Below are positions 32,120 through 43,117 of a stretch of DNA of 64,000 nucleotides, piece by piece. The stretch is from Phytophthora hibernalis (Eukaryota > Oomycota > Peronosporomycetes > Peronosporales > Peronosporaceae), in the NCBI GenBank assembly GCA_012656075.1, contig JAAKBF010000110.1:1-64000 (forward strand). Direction: 5' to 3'. Positions within the stretch are counted from its first letter, which is position 1. Each line of letters opens with the position of its first letter. A program made the position numbers and the translations under genes. The notes beneath the pieces are model-generated. The model was not told the DNA's origin and made no database searches. It saw nothing but the letters and a program-made list of their open reading frames with translations.

Positions 32120-33155
32120 TAATTAGTACGTAAGTATGGTGGTCCTGTAAATCTGAGTAATATCGGGGGTTGTCCATTGGACTAACGCGACGCAGGACCC
32201 GTAACGGGCAACCGCTTGAAGCGTCACTTGCGGGATACCCGAGCGCGCGAACCCAAACTTTCGCCTCTGGGTTCGCTCCGACGATTCCGCCAATCAGCAC
32301 ACCGATTACCAAGAATATGCGCACGGAATTGGACAATTGATATTGATTTGATCAACCAGTGAGCGCTCAATACGTCCCTCACTTCAACCTACTCAATGCA
32401 CTACAATGCGGCTTACTCGATCGGCGCGCGTTGCGCGATACTGCGATCAATTCTTCATTTTTCAATTTGACACATTCCGCTCAAGTCTTGCAACGCCAGA
32501 CCCTTTCTGATCACGAAGTCCACAACGCTCCCGGCACGCCCACCAAGTTGATCCGCCGCATGTTAGCCGCTCTGGCACTCGGCTCGTCATGACGCCGCCA
32601 GCTCATCCGCACGCCGCTCGACATCCTCGGTATTCACACGCTCTGGTGCCCGCCACGCTCGGCATTGATGACATGCTCGCCGATTGATTGGTCTCGATAT
32701 AGGTGGCATGCTCGCCCATGGATTGGTGGTCGGCGTTATCGATATTGGCGGAATACTCGCCCTCGGTCTCCACGCACTTTGATGTCCGTCGGATGGCATG
32801 CTCGCATATGCATTGGCGGCATGCTCGCTAGTGTATCCGCCCGCGTATTTGTTGTCGGCGTGCTCAGTATTGGACGAAATGCTCACCCTCGGCTCCACAC
32901 GCTCTAGTGTCCGTCGCGCTCGGCATGGGTTGCACGTTCATCCTCCCACTGGTGGTCTTCTCGCTTGGCATTAATGGCAGGTTCATTCGTGGATTGAGGG
33001 CCGATGTGCTCGATAATTGCGGAATACTCGCCCGTGCATTGGCGGCCGGCATGCTGTGTATTAGCGGGGTGATCGGCCCTCGGTCTTCACCGCACTGGTG
33101 TTCGTCGCGTTCGGTATTGGCAGCAACCTTGCGTGGATCGGTGGTCGTCGCGGTG
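32120..33155 (-). repeat. right inverted arm
   Basis: Mirror copy of the left arm. The minus-strand frame 32336-32073 here starts (TTG) with a signal-peptide-like stretch VRIFLVIGVLIGGIVGA; the matching left-arm sequence is diverged after that point. No evidence that it is expressed. Confidence 0.8.
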
Positions 33156-33410
33156 TGATACTCAGCCGCGCACTGTTGGATGTCGGGCTCGCCATTGGTG
33201 TAATGCTCAGCCGGTTGTCATGCTCTCATTTGGCGTGATTATCAATCTCGCACTTGTGGTTGTTGCGCTCGAAATTGGCGTGATCATCAACCGCGCACAG
33301 GGGGTTGTTAGGCTCGCCATTGGTATGTATAGTATACGCATTCGCTGATAGGCAAAGTGGCAATGGACTGAGAGGGATATAACGACTCTGGATATTGTTG
33401 TTAGTATACA

Positions 33411-33696
33411 GACAACGACATACAAAGCCGGCACCACTGACTGGCATCCCATGTTGTAAAACGCACTGCAAATGCCAGGTTTCTCTGTCGGGATCGGTAC
33501 AAAGCTTACATGGAGTCTGCATAAACCACACGCAGCATCCATAAAATACCCGTATTTTCATAAAATGCACAAAAGCATATGTAATAGAAGAACCAAGTAT
33601 ACTAACTGAATCTGATTGGCTAGATCGATTCCCACCGTAAAAAGTACAACGCTTTCTGCCGGGTTTGAGTGTCTTCCGGCTTTGTATGTCGTTGTC
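33411..33696. mobile_element. 286-bp MITE with 21-bp inverted ends
   Basis: GACAACGACATACAAAGCCGG at 33411-33431 is inverted perfectly at 33676-33696. The interior is AT-rich and non-coding. Size and structure fit a miniature inverted-repeat transposable element. No clear target duplication was seen, so the superfamily is unassigned. Confidence 0.65.
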
Positions 33697-33956
33697 CGTA
33701 ATCCAAGCACTTCGGTACTATGAAAATTGACAGTGCGGTTATTTGTGCACCACTAAATGATACATTAGCTGAGCTTTATACGAGTATGAACAAAGTATCC
33801 AGTAGATCTTCATTCACTTTATAAAAAAGGTGTTTAGTCTCGAAAGGTCAGCGAGGCGTGTGGGTCCCACGTTTATCGAAGTGTGTGGTGGGGAGGAAAA
33901 GCTTGTGGAATCTTGGTATTTGCCGATTCACCCGGAAGCAGACAAACGCTGGCAAG

Positions 33957-34917
33957 ATGGTTCATCGCAGGTGCGATAAAGGCGCGTTCATGCTACCGCC
34001 ACCTTCCAAAACGCTGGCACCCAATGGAAAAAGTATGTATAAACAACCCGGCGACCAAGAAACGGTGAGTACTCACCTGTTATACTGTGGGGCAATTAGT
34101 ATATAACTTGTACTGATATGTATACAGGCGCTGAGTTCCATCAGCTGTGGAAAAGCGGTGGAGTTTGACAGTTTGCACCACATGTATCAAACTCCTCAGG
34201 GTCGAGTAAGTACACGTGTAGTTTTTCAACTAGAAATAAACACTGACGCGCATCTGCCTTGATAACGACAGAAATTCGAAAAGTCCGGCGGGTCAACGGG
34301 GGACGTTGACGTATTTGTTGCGAATTTGCCTGTTAAAGTGAAAGATATGCACGACCTTCACGTCAATATTTGCAAATGTAAACAAGACTCGGCACACAAT
34401 TACCTATGGATGCTGCGCTGGCTCGACGCGTCCATGGAGCTGTCAGAGGTAAGGAAGTCGATCGATCGCTATCATCACACGAAATGTGTCGTACTATCTG
34501 CTTTATTGCGTGTAGATTTCACGGCCACTGATCCAGGCACGCTTAAAACAATTCCAGATTTATCCGATGAAGAAACGCGAGTTCTTGGACGATCACATTG
34601 AGTGCTACCAGAAAATGTGTATCGATGACAGCGTCGACTTTGAAGCAGTGCAGAAACATGTGCGGATGGGGCGAATCCATGAAGAATTATACAACCGAGG
34701 ACAGACATTGCTAATAGTCATGGACATTGTGGATATGTTGGCCGATCTTATTCAGCACGGATCGACTTGGAAGCGCTGCCCGTGCAGCAAATGTGACTTG
34801 TACTGTTCTTCTGATTGGTTGAAGATTCAGCCTTTAGGAATGTCACTAGAACCCCCCGTGTTCAATACCCCGGCCTCAAAGATGTATTTTGGCGACCGCT
34901 TCCGATTCTTCTACTAG
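33957..34917 (+). CDS. hypothetical protein, four exons, apparently intact
   Basis: Three small phase-0 introns are clear: 34065-34127, 34206-34271 and 34449-34515, each GTGAGT/GTAAGT/GTAAGG to AG. Joining the exons gives one open frame from a Met at 33957 to TAG 34915-34917, about 250 residues. Notable parts are NLPVKVKDMHDLHVNICKCK, KKREFLDDHIECYQKMCIDD, LIVMDIVDMLADLIQH and a Cys cluster CPCSKCDLYC that might bind metal. There is no signal peptide and no membrane helix. Upstream, 33868-33972 has another coding-like frame (FIEVCGGEEKLVESWYLP) in a different phase ending near a possible CAG/GTGCGA donor, so the first exon may be wrong. Family not recognised. Intact splicing among dead transposons argues for selection or recent arrival. 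Confidence 0.6.
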
Positions 34918-34952
34918 GCTGCAGGTGGATGCGGTGTCCTCAACTCACGTAG

Positions 34953-35420
34953 TCATTTGGTAATATATATTACTTCGACGTACAGCTTGAGGTTCATAAT
35001 GCCTTCCGTCTCCCACTCTAGCGAATATCTCGTGGAAGACTGGTGGATCATGGTTGCTGCAGTAGCCGTTCGCGTAGCTTCCTCGATCGTAGTCAGCACC
35101 GTCACGGTCGTGGTCTCTCCGCAGGGTCCTGTCGGGATCTTCAATTTGGTCTTGCTATCCGAAGTCTTGATCACGTCCACATTCGTCGTCGACTTGCTGC
35201 CATCTTGGGCAGCTTGAGCAGAGGACAAACAGCAGTGGTAGATAGACGGATAACTGCATCTGACGTGGGGCCCTTGCCCAGTAATGACTCGGTGATGATC
35301 GCAGCCGTGTCGTGCGGGGCCAGCGTCCCGTGCAGGAAATGTGAATGTAAGCTTACACCAAAGTGCTTTGTACCCCACCGTACTCCTTTTATTGACTTTT
35401 TCTCGATAGGCGCCTTCCAC
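34953..35420 (-). other. open frame, 155 residues, doubtful
   Basis: A minus-strand frame with a Thr/Lys-rich middle (SKTKLKIPTGPCGETTTVTVL). No domain, no clear start context and no intron signals. It might be a small gene or chance. Confidence 0.2.
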
Positions 35421-35738
35421 GGTAATGCTGCTGCTACATGTACTACATGTAATCGCTACATGTCATGTAGCGAATTCCGAAACCACAGCCAATCACAGTC
35501 CACAAACAAAAAAGCTGCAAAATGATCCATGGTGTACCTTTCTGTTCTTTCGATATACAAAACCCTTCATTCTATATATATTCTGCCGGAAAACCTTGTA
35601 AACCTATGCTACAGAAAGATATTTCACGTATCGTTTTACCCCTTTGGCTTGAAGTTTGTATGGTGACCCCTTCAAACAGTCAATGTATGGCGTTGACGAT
35701 AGGGTTAAATACATTCCCACTGTATAATATACAGTGGG

Positions 35739-36073
35739 AAGAGAAGATCGCTTGTTTGGGAAAGCGTCAAAAGACGAAGTGGTATTACGGAGCAGCAAGT
35801 ATGCCTTGCTGCGTATTAGGAGTTTGTAACTTAGAATACGTATACGTATGCCGTCGCCTATAGTTATAAAGTGCCCTACGAAGGCGCCGAGGGTACTGTA
35901 TAAATAGAGTACCAACATATTATGATGGTACTCTATTTACTACTTGAAGTAATGCTGATTAAGCAGGTTTGATCGATCACTGAAACTCTAGAGAAAACAG
36001 CGAGAGCGATCAGACAGACATCAGAGCGGCTGCTTCGAAAACTATCGCCGAGAAGGAGGTGACGGCTGCGTTG
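35739..36073 (+). repeat. left copy of 335-bp inverted pair
   Basis: Inverted copy at 44786-45122, roughly 90% identical by eye. It contains a hairpin around 35909-35940 (AGAGTACCA to TGGTACTCT). Both inner ends enter a coding-like minus/plus stretch (ASKTIAEKEVTAAL) and then diverge; outer ends diverge just beyond GAAGAG/CTCTTC. Just outside, 35714-35740 has 12-bp arms TTCCCACTGTAT/ATACAGTGGGAA. Confidence 0.75.
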
Positions 36074-36863
36074 TCTAAGGGTAACTGCACCAATTCTCGG
36101 CCACTTCCCATTTCGGGCCATGGTGAGGTAAGATGTGGAAGCTCTCAGTATACAAACATTAAATCTTAAAATATTTGAAACTGACGGAATAGCCACGAAA
36201 ATTACAAAGGCCTGGATGCCTCAATACCGTTCACAGGCGACCTTTCGTGGAAGTGGCTCCACTACCACAATTCTGTTGGCTCCCATACCGTTCTCATTCA
36301 TTCCGTGAACGGTCCCCATGACTTGAGCTTTCGCTCAAAGGTTTCGAGTTGGACATCAAGCGCGACCCAGCCGCTAGAATATGCCCTCTGATCAACATAT
36401 TGAAATCTCGGTCCATGCGGCACGCTGAAGTTGATCGAAACGTGGCTGTAAACGAAGCTAGTATTGCCTGTCGATCGCAATACGCTCGCCATATTTTCGT
36501 TTACATTCCCCCAAAACCGACTGGAAATATCACTTCACGTTGTATGCTTGTTGTTGCTCGACATCATGGTATGTCGTAAGTTTCAAATTGCACTGTGCGA
36601 GTGAACTAAAGGACCGATTATATGGCGTGGTTCCAAGTCCAGAGATATTGCAGCTTGTTGATCTGACGGCGAAGTCCTCAGAAATTCGTTCTCACGTAAT
36701 TGAAGTGGTGGGGTCTTTGAAATGAGAAGGTGCAAAACAAAATCGTCATGTCAAATATTATTACAGTGGAGATACGGCCGTTTGAATGGGACGAGGTGCA
36801 CAGTCGAACTTAAACGAATTCCCGAGAAAATGCGTCTAGAACATTCAGAGCTGATTTTTCCCC
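36074..36863. other. no gene recognised
   Basis: Only short frames without domain support. Confidence 0.4.
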
Positions 36864-38620
36864 TTGTTTTTCGACGACCACTCACCAAAACGACACGCGA
36901 TCAAAAAGGAGCACGGCGAGTGGACTGCGAGTTCGGACGAGAGCGTAGAAGATGCTGACGAGCACGTCAAGGTCGACGAGGCGGTAGCTGAGCACATTGT
37001 CACGGTGCTGGGAGTGGAGTGCTGCGAGAGGCGCTGCATCGATAACCACGCACAGGCGACGACGACGTTCCTCAGCGGCTACATGAAGATGAACAAGGCC
37101 TGCCAGCGAACCAGCTTGATCACGGCGCTAGCCATGTGCTCTGGCTTCTCTGAGGACAACCAGCGGCACCGATCTACAGGCGTTAGGACGCGCTATTCGT
37201 ACGTTCTCCCTCTCGCTGGTCCAGTCTGCCTTCGTACTTCACCAGGAGCATGATGCTCGGCTGGTACGTGGAGTGGGCAAGGATGCACGAGTGTTCTTTG
37301 AACACTCGTGCATCCTTTGCACCTTCTCTGACGTCCTTCAGGACTATCCTGGCGCGTGTCTGCCCCAATATTCGCATCCGGTCCACGCGTGACAATGTGT
37401 GCGATGCCTGTGTCATCTACCGAAACGTAATGGGACCGGAGCTGTCCATCGAAGATACGGAGGCTATTGTAGCTCATGTGAACGATGCGAAGGCGATGAG
37501 ACGTCAATATCAAGCCGATTGTAGTGCAGCTATAGCAGGTGAACTGGTGACCACTATTGACTTCGCTCAGAACATTGCGCTTCCTCACTCCGCTCAGACG
37601 CCGTCAATGTGGTACTTTTTGAGCCTCATTTCGGTGTCCGTGTTTGGGATTCACACGCACCTGGACTTGTTGCAGTGGAATCTAATCTACTCTTAGCGCA
37701 AAGGGAAGCACCGAGGTGATATCAATGTTGGACACCTATGCAAGAATCCCTAACATCTACACCAAGGAGAAAGGGGCAAAGCGGTGGCACGTGTACGCTG
37801 ATAATTGTGGCGGGCAGGTTAAGAACAGTCATGTGCCGCAGTTCCTACTGTTTCTCGTGCACACGGGCTCGTTGCAGAACGCCAAACTGAGTTTTTGGTG
37901 AAGGGCCACACGAAGAACCACTGCAATCGACACTTCGGATACATCAAGCGCTGCTATGCAAAGCGCGACCTGTGGGTTCTCGACGATATAGAGAATGCTG
38001 TGAAGGAGTCGTCGCCTGACAACAGGTGCATCAACTTGGAGGACTCTGATCAAACGTTTCGAGAGTTTAAAGGTACGCTCGAAGGCCTTTACCGCAAGCT
38101 GGACAACATTCAGAGATATCAGCTGTTCGAGATGCGTGCGGACGATCCTGGAAAGGTGTACTGCCGTAAGCGACCAGGTGGCGAGCCTGTCGCTCAGGAT
38201 CTGCTGAAGCGTGGTATGGGGAAGACTTTGAGTGTTAAGGAAACAGCGGAGCTTTGGGCAAGTTTTAAAAAGCTTGATCCTCCCCGCCAAACAAAGAGAA
38301 AATCCACGACATCCACAAGAAGGTGCTGCAGTATGTGCCGCCTGAACTGCGCAATGACCCGCTCTACATTGTTCCCAGCAACCAGGATGATCAAGAAGTC
38401 GCAGCAACGAAGCGAGCCCGGCGCCAGAAGTCATCTAAGAGTAAAAAGCGCACTGCAGCAGAGCAGACGAAGCCTTGCAAGAAGAGAGCTACAGGAAATG
38501 AGGAGCAGTAAGGCAGGTGTCAACAAACGTTTTCATCTAATCAAAATAAGTCTTAACGCCAAAATCAGGAAATGGAAGAGAGACACACCATTATTGAAGT
38601 GGTACACATAATTGTTTTTT
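36864..38620 (+). pseudogene. DDE-like transposase relic (DNCxGQ/GHTK type)
   Basis: A chain of frames encodes a transposase-like protein of the kind with a DNCGGQ box and a GHTKNHCNRHFG box (here 37797-37815 and 37901-37935). Upstream are YSYVLPLAGPVCLRT, NVCDACVIYRNVMG and TIDFAQNIALPHSAQTPS, also typical of that family (to my knowledge grouped as DUF7869). 37895-38611 continues to a Lys-rich C-terminus. Frame changes occur near 37230, 37700 and 37890. An 18-bp perfect hairpin interrupts the frame at 37279-37317. Confidence 0.6.
37279..37317. repeat. 18-bp perfect hairpin within transposase frame
   Basis: AAGGATGCACGAGTGTTC, a TTT loop, then its exact complement. It looks like a snap-back (templated inverted) duplication of about 20 bases. 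Confidence 0.85.
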
Positions 38621-38955
38621 CGAGTTTTTTAAACGTAAAATCTTGTTTTGACGGTGTTCGGCTGCGATTCACGTCCAACGGAGTGCAGAAATGGATTCTA
38701 CGCGTTGAAACACACCTTTTCACTACAAAAGCAAAAATACATTTTTAGAAATTTGAACTTTGTCGCTTCGCGCCAAGTGCCATCCTGCTCGACATACTTG
38801 TCATCTGAGGTCGTACGATGGCTCAAAAGAAAGCTAATATAAAGGGCTATAACGTAGGCTAATAAAAACGAATCCGCACTTAGGCGTTAAGACCGGGAAT
38901 GTTTTGCGTCGACTTAAATGATCTAATCCCATTGTCAATACCGATTTTTTTACAC
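38621..38955. other. no gene recognised
   Basis: AT-rich spacer between two transposase relics; only short frames. Confidence 0.4.
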
Positions 38956-39890
38956 ATCATGTCTGCTACTGGAATCACTCAGGTCGATTGGCCTTTATGG
39001 TCGTGGTACAGTGCGCACATCCAGCAAACACTTCCCTCATTTCACAATGATTCGAAAAGCCGAGGGAAAACGTAGAGGCTACATGAAACAAGGTGTATGC
39101 TTAGAGAAGCACATCGTAGCAGCCACTTGGATAGATGGCTCTATTGTGAATGTAGTCTCGAATTCTGACGCCTCCACTTCGCCTACGGTTTATCGTCGGA
39201 TAAAGGAGGAACGTGTTGCGTTTAACGCCCCCACATGCATCGGTGTATACACCGCGGGGATGCAGAGAGTTGACCGTCACGATCAGCTTCGCGGTCGGTT
39301 TTCGCTAGCTGATGGACACTCATTTCAAAAATGGCATAAAAACTAGCCATGGCGATGATTGATATCGTGCGGTGTAATGCCTATGTATGTGATAACTTGG
39401 CACGTGATAGCAACGATATCAATTTTGCACAGCCTCGTAATAATTCGAGGGGTAGTGCCCGTGACAGCCATCGGGCGTTCGTCATTTCACTTGTGCGAGA
39501 ATTATTCAACGGAGATTGGAAGAAGTGCATCGATAGTGATGACGGAATTATGTACGTTTCGAGCACAAAACCCATGACGACTGCTGCCAATTTGACCATG
39601 AAGACGAATGATCCAGAAATTCCTGCACATACGTGTGTCGCAAAATAATCGTGGCTTGTGTTACAAGGAAGGAGTCGGGCAATGCGCAAATGCTCTGTTC
39701 GCAAGTTCGAAGGCAGAGACCCCACCCAGAAAACGGATTACTGTGAGGCGCACTCTGCAGACGCACCTATCCATCCGACCACACAAAACAGCATCTGTGT
39801 CAACAGCGAAATTGGACGTGCTGGCAAAAGTATTTTCATTTGTTCTACTTGCCGAAGCAAGTTTATACAGCAGACGGAAATCTGAAAAGG
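38956..39890 (+). pseudogene. piggyBac-like transposase relic, C-terminal part
   Basis: 39011-39346 has VAATWIDGSIVNVVSNSD (third catalytic region) and GMQRVDRHDQLRGRFSL, the DxxD/E-YS signature late in piggyBac DDE_Tnp_1_7 proteins. 39349-39648 continues with MAMIDIVRCNAYV in another frame. A Cys-containing tail (39658-39885, with CEAH and CSTC) may be the C-terminal zinc region. Frame breaks near 39345 and 39650. It is the complementary half to the N-terminal piggyBac relic at 27 kb, but on the other strand. Confidence 0.6.
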
Positions 39891-41100
39891 TCGTCCCCCA
39901 TTTATAAAGGCCAATGTTCGGTCATGATGGAGCGTCGAGACAAAAGAATACCGATGATGAGAGCAACCACGACTAGCATTCTGTTCATACATAGTACCGA
40001 AGACAAATGTAGGCTTCTCAATATTATACGTTGTGTGACCTTGAACCGGCATCTTTGTCCCTTGTATTTTGCCCAAGCGCAGTTTGTGTCATTTGGAAAC
40101 CTGTGTCCTTGTAGAAATTGCTCCACCATGCCGAGGTGGTACACGAAAGCAGTCAACACAATGTCATCCGACTTTGTCTGCAACGTACAAGGGCATATAT
40201 GAGCCAACAGAACGAAGTGGTCACAGCCATCTCCACGCTACTCTGTGTCCATGAACACGTGGAAGCTCAACTTGTCGCGCTTGGCCTTGCACTCGTTGCA
40301 CCTGGATGCACTCCCGAAAATAGCGTACGGGTAGAAGTAACCTCACCCCAATTCAAAGACAAGAATAGCGTCGTTGTCAGTGTGAAAAGTACTGCATCAG
40401 CTGCTCAAGACGACGAAGGCGTAGGGATGGAAGGCCACCGACGACACCGGCCGCACACCGCTACCGCCGACCATCGCCAGCTTGAAGCAACTGCACGAAT
40501 ACCAAGAGCTAGACGATGACTTCGACGACACCCACGGCTTCGGAAACAGCGACGAAGAAGACACCAACACTTCAGCAGATGACCCCCTTCAAGAGCAGCA
40601 ACCGAAGGTCAATGGCAGCAGAGACCGCACGCGGACCTGCAGCTCCAGTCCAGAGACACGGATTTCATGCGCCTTTTGTAGCAGCACCGCGTCAATATGG
40701 ACCACAAGGACAAGAACGGTGGAAGGCACTGCAATAAAATAATTCGTTGACTTAAAAGGAAAATAGTAGTTAAGCCGTAAGGACCACACTTCAACATGTG
40801 CTTCAGGTAACCAAAATTGAAAAGGTAACATTGGAAAAAAATTCTTAAATTAATAATAAATTTAAGAAATGTTTTTTGACTGCACCACGCGAGCTTCATG
40901 TAGAATATAGTAATTAGATGTACATTGCGGGGCCGATTGCTGTTGTTATAGTTGTTTGTTATTACATGTACTCGCGTTTTGATCCAGTGGTGTATGGCAT
41001 TCGGTGGACGGGTCGTACAACACTTCGCGCACCTCATTTGAGTCGGTCGGCGTACAACTTGAGCTCCGCGGGCGTAGTCTTTTTCTCGTCAGCTGGCGAC
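39891..41100. other. no firm gene; acidic fragment at 40482-40742
   Basis: 40482-40742 encodes a very acidic stretch (YQELDDDFDDTHGFG, then NSDEEDTNTS) that looks like a host-gene scrap. The rest has only overlapping frames; 40780-40900 is AT-rich. Confidence 0.3.
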
Positions 41101-41258
41101 TAGACGTGATGTTGCCGTATATCAGTAATGAGAGACTCGTCGTCACAGCCCAGTTACTGTCGTCCAGCTTCCCCAGCGAGAGCATACGCTCCGGGGCCAA
41201 GCATCGATCAGCAGCCAGCAGCTATACCACGACGACAATCCCATTCTGTTCGGGGACT

Positions 41259-41287
41259 AACAAGCGCGTTAGCCTAACGCGCTTGTT
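41259..41287. repeat. 14-bp perfect palindrome
   Basis: AACAAGCGCGTTAG, one C, then its complement. It could form a tight hairpin or mark a repeat end; no partner feature was found. Confidence 0.8.
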
Positions 41288-41590
41288 CTCTAACGGTACC
41301 TGTCCCAAGTTTATCCTTCCAATACCGATTTCATTTCAAAACCGATATCTCAGTACGGCATGACCGTCGTCGCGTGCTATCGGACGCGGATGGATATCAC
41401 ACGGTGCCATTCGACTCGTGGAGCAACGTGCACAACACGCTGAGGCATTTGTTGGTCATCGTGCTGCTGGGCGCACAGCCTCTGGACCGAATGTTTTTCG
41501 CCTGCCGCTCATCAACCGGGTACTTGCCTCTTAGCTAGCCCACCTAGCGTCCACGCCTTCACGCTCAGCTTCATCTCGTTCCAGGCGCCC

Positions 41591-42350
41591 ATGAGATCTA
41601 CCAGAGTCACGACCGCATATCATGACCATCCTGGTGCTGCTGGGCTCCTTCTACTGCACGGACATGGTGCTCGGCACAGTCGTGTTCCTGATGGTGGCCG
41701 GCGCCCTCCAATCCGACCTGGCGTCGATCTGCCACCTGGGCATCGCACTCATGTTCGCGTACATCTCGGTGTTCCCGTCCACGATCATGCGCTCAAGTTC
41801 GATCTCAACCGAGTCGATCTCCCTCAAACCTGGCACTCGTCTCGTGCATTATGGCCGAGTTCGTCGGGCTCGTGTCTCGCGCGTCTTCGCGTTCACCTAT
41901 TGCGCCCAAATTGACGTGTCACCCGCCATCGTCGCCTTCACCTGAGTTGGCGTACTCACGAACATCGTTCTGTGGCCAGCCAGACATGGACCCGGTCTTT
42001 GAGCGCCAGTATAGTGCGTCAAGCAGAAACTCGATATTATCCAGCTCTTTCTGCCGCGTGAAGGTGCGTCAACGCACCGATCAGGCTTTGACGACCCCGA
42101 CCAGGCACCGCATTAACACAATGCCTACGTGGAGTAGATGGATACACTTCCCCATGGTAGACGGAGGGCTCGGCCTTGTACATCAAGGGTTTTCTGTGAC
42201 TGCTCATGGGATACATTTCTACCTTTTTGCCTACACGATGAGCGACCTCACCACCGCGCACTTTGGACTCTTGTGGCAGATCAAGTTCGAGGCGGTGCAA
42301 GTATTGATGTTCACTGAGCGGCGATTTACCTGCCGAGGGACGTGATCATT
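41591..42350 (+). pseudogene. membrane-protein gene scraps
   Basis: 41622-41790 encodes hydrophobic helices (TDMVLGTVVFLMVAGAL, LGIALMFAYISVF). 41851-42345 has further segments (HFYLFAYTMSDLTTAHFGLL) in other frames. It appears to be a decayed polytopic membrane protein; the family is not recognised. 42351-43117 shows nothing further that I can support. Confidence 0.3.
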
Positions 42351-43117
42351 GGCACCGTGGCGCCATACCTCTTCTTTCTCTTCTTCGGCATGACGGGGGC
42401 GTCGCCATAGATGGACAAGGTGGTAAGTGTACTCCCTCGGATGATTTGAATCATGTACTTGGCGCTGCGTTACACAGCCATCTCCCTCGCTGTGTATAGA
42501 GACGCGCGATTCCTGCAGAAGTTCCGACGGCGTCACAACAACGAGCTGATCACTGGCGATTAGGGAGCAAAGTTCTCGACAACGATCGTTGCTGCTGTGG
42601 TCATCAACCAAGTTGTTGAGCATGTGCTGTGCTCTATTGGCCTACACGGAGCTTGCTGTAGCCTGATCGATTATCAGGCAGCGGTGCGGTGGTGCAGACA
42701 CTGTCTGATCCAGCAAAAGACGGAAGAGACTTCGACATCGAAGGCGGCACAGGAGATACCCTATGAGCCGCACTTTCAAAAGCGTTCAACGACCTAGCCG
42801 CCACAACAGTGCAAATGTATTTCTGTCTGCACGTAGTGGTAAGGACGTTTGCTTTCTTTTCTATCGGTTCAGAGTGCCGTGGTGCTGGGCGACGATAAAG
42901 TGGCGTTTGAAATTACGGTCGAGGTTTCTCTCTATGATGGGCATGTGAATTTGACGGCACCGGTCCCAATAACAGATTCATTCCATCTTGGAATTTTCCT
43001 CTGAAAACGATTACTTCGCAGCATCCTATTATAAGTGATCTGGGACCAGCGCCAAAAGGGATTCGCTGCATAGTAGGGTTCGAAGTACAGGATTCTCGTC
43101 GCTGCTGGGTCGCCACG

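Larger units (their letters stand above)
29835..33155. mobile_element. 3.3-kb near-palindromic element with ~1-kb inverted arms
   Basis: 29835 to about 30870 and about 32120 to 33155 are inverted copies, nearly identical over most of their length and fading at the inner ends. The arms hold many degenerate short repeats (GCATGCTCGCC-type) and identical ORFs in mirror orientation. The 1.25-kb centre contains a 188-bp tandem repeat and no transposase. It could be a foldback-type transposon or an inverted duplication. No target duplication was identified because the outer edges grade into similar degenerate repeats (to about 33350 on the right). Confidence 0.7.

Noticed and set aside
30083..33052. 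ORFs repeated in mirror orientation within the palindrome arms as genes
   Set aside because: Composition follows the degenerate short repeats; no start context, domain or codon bias.
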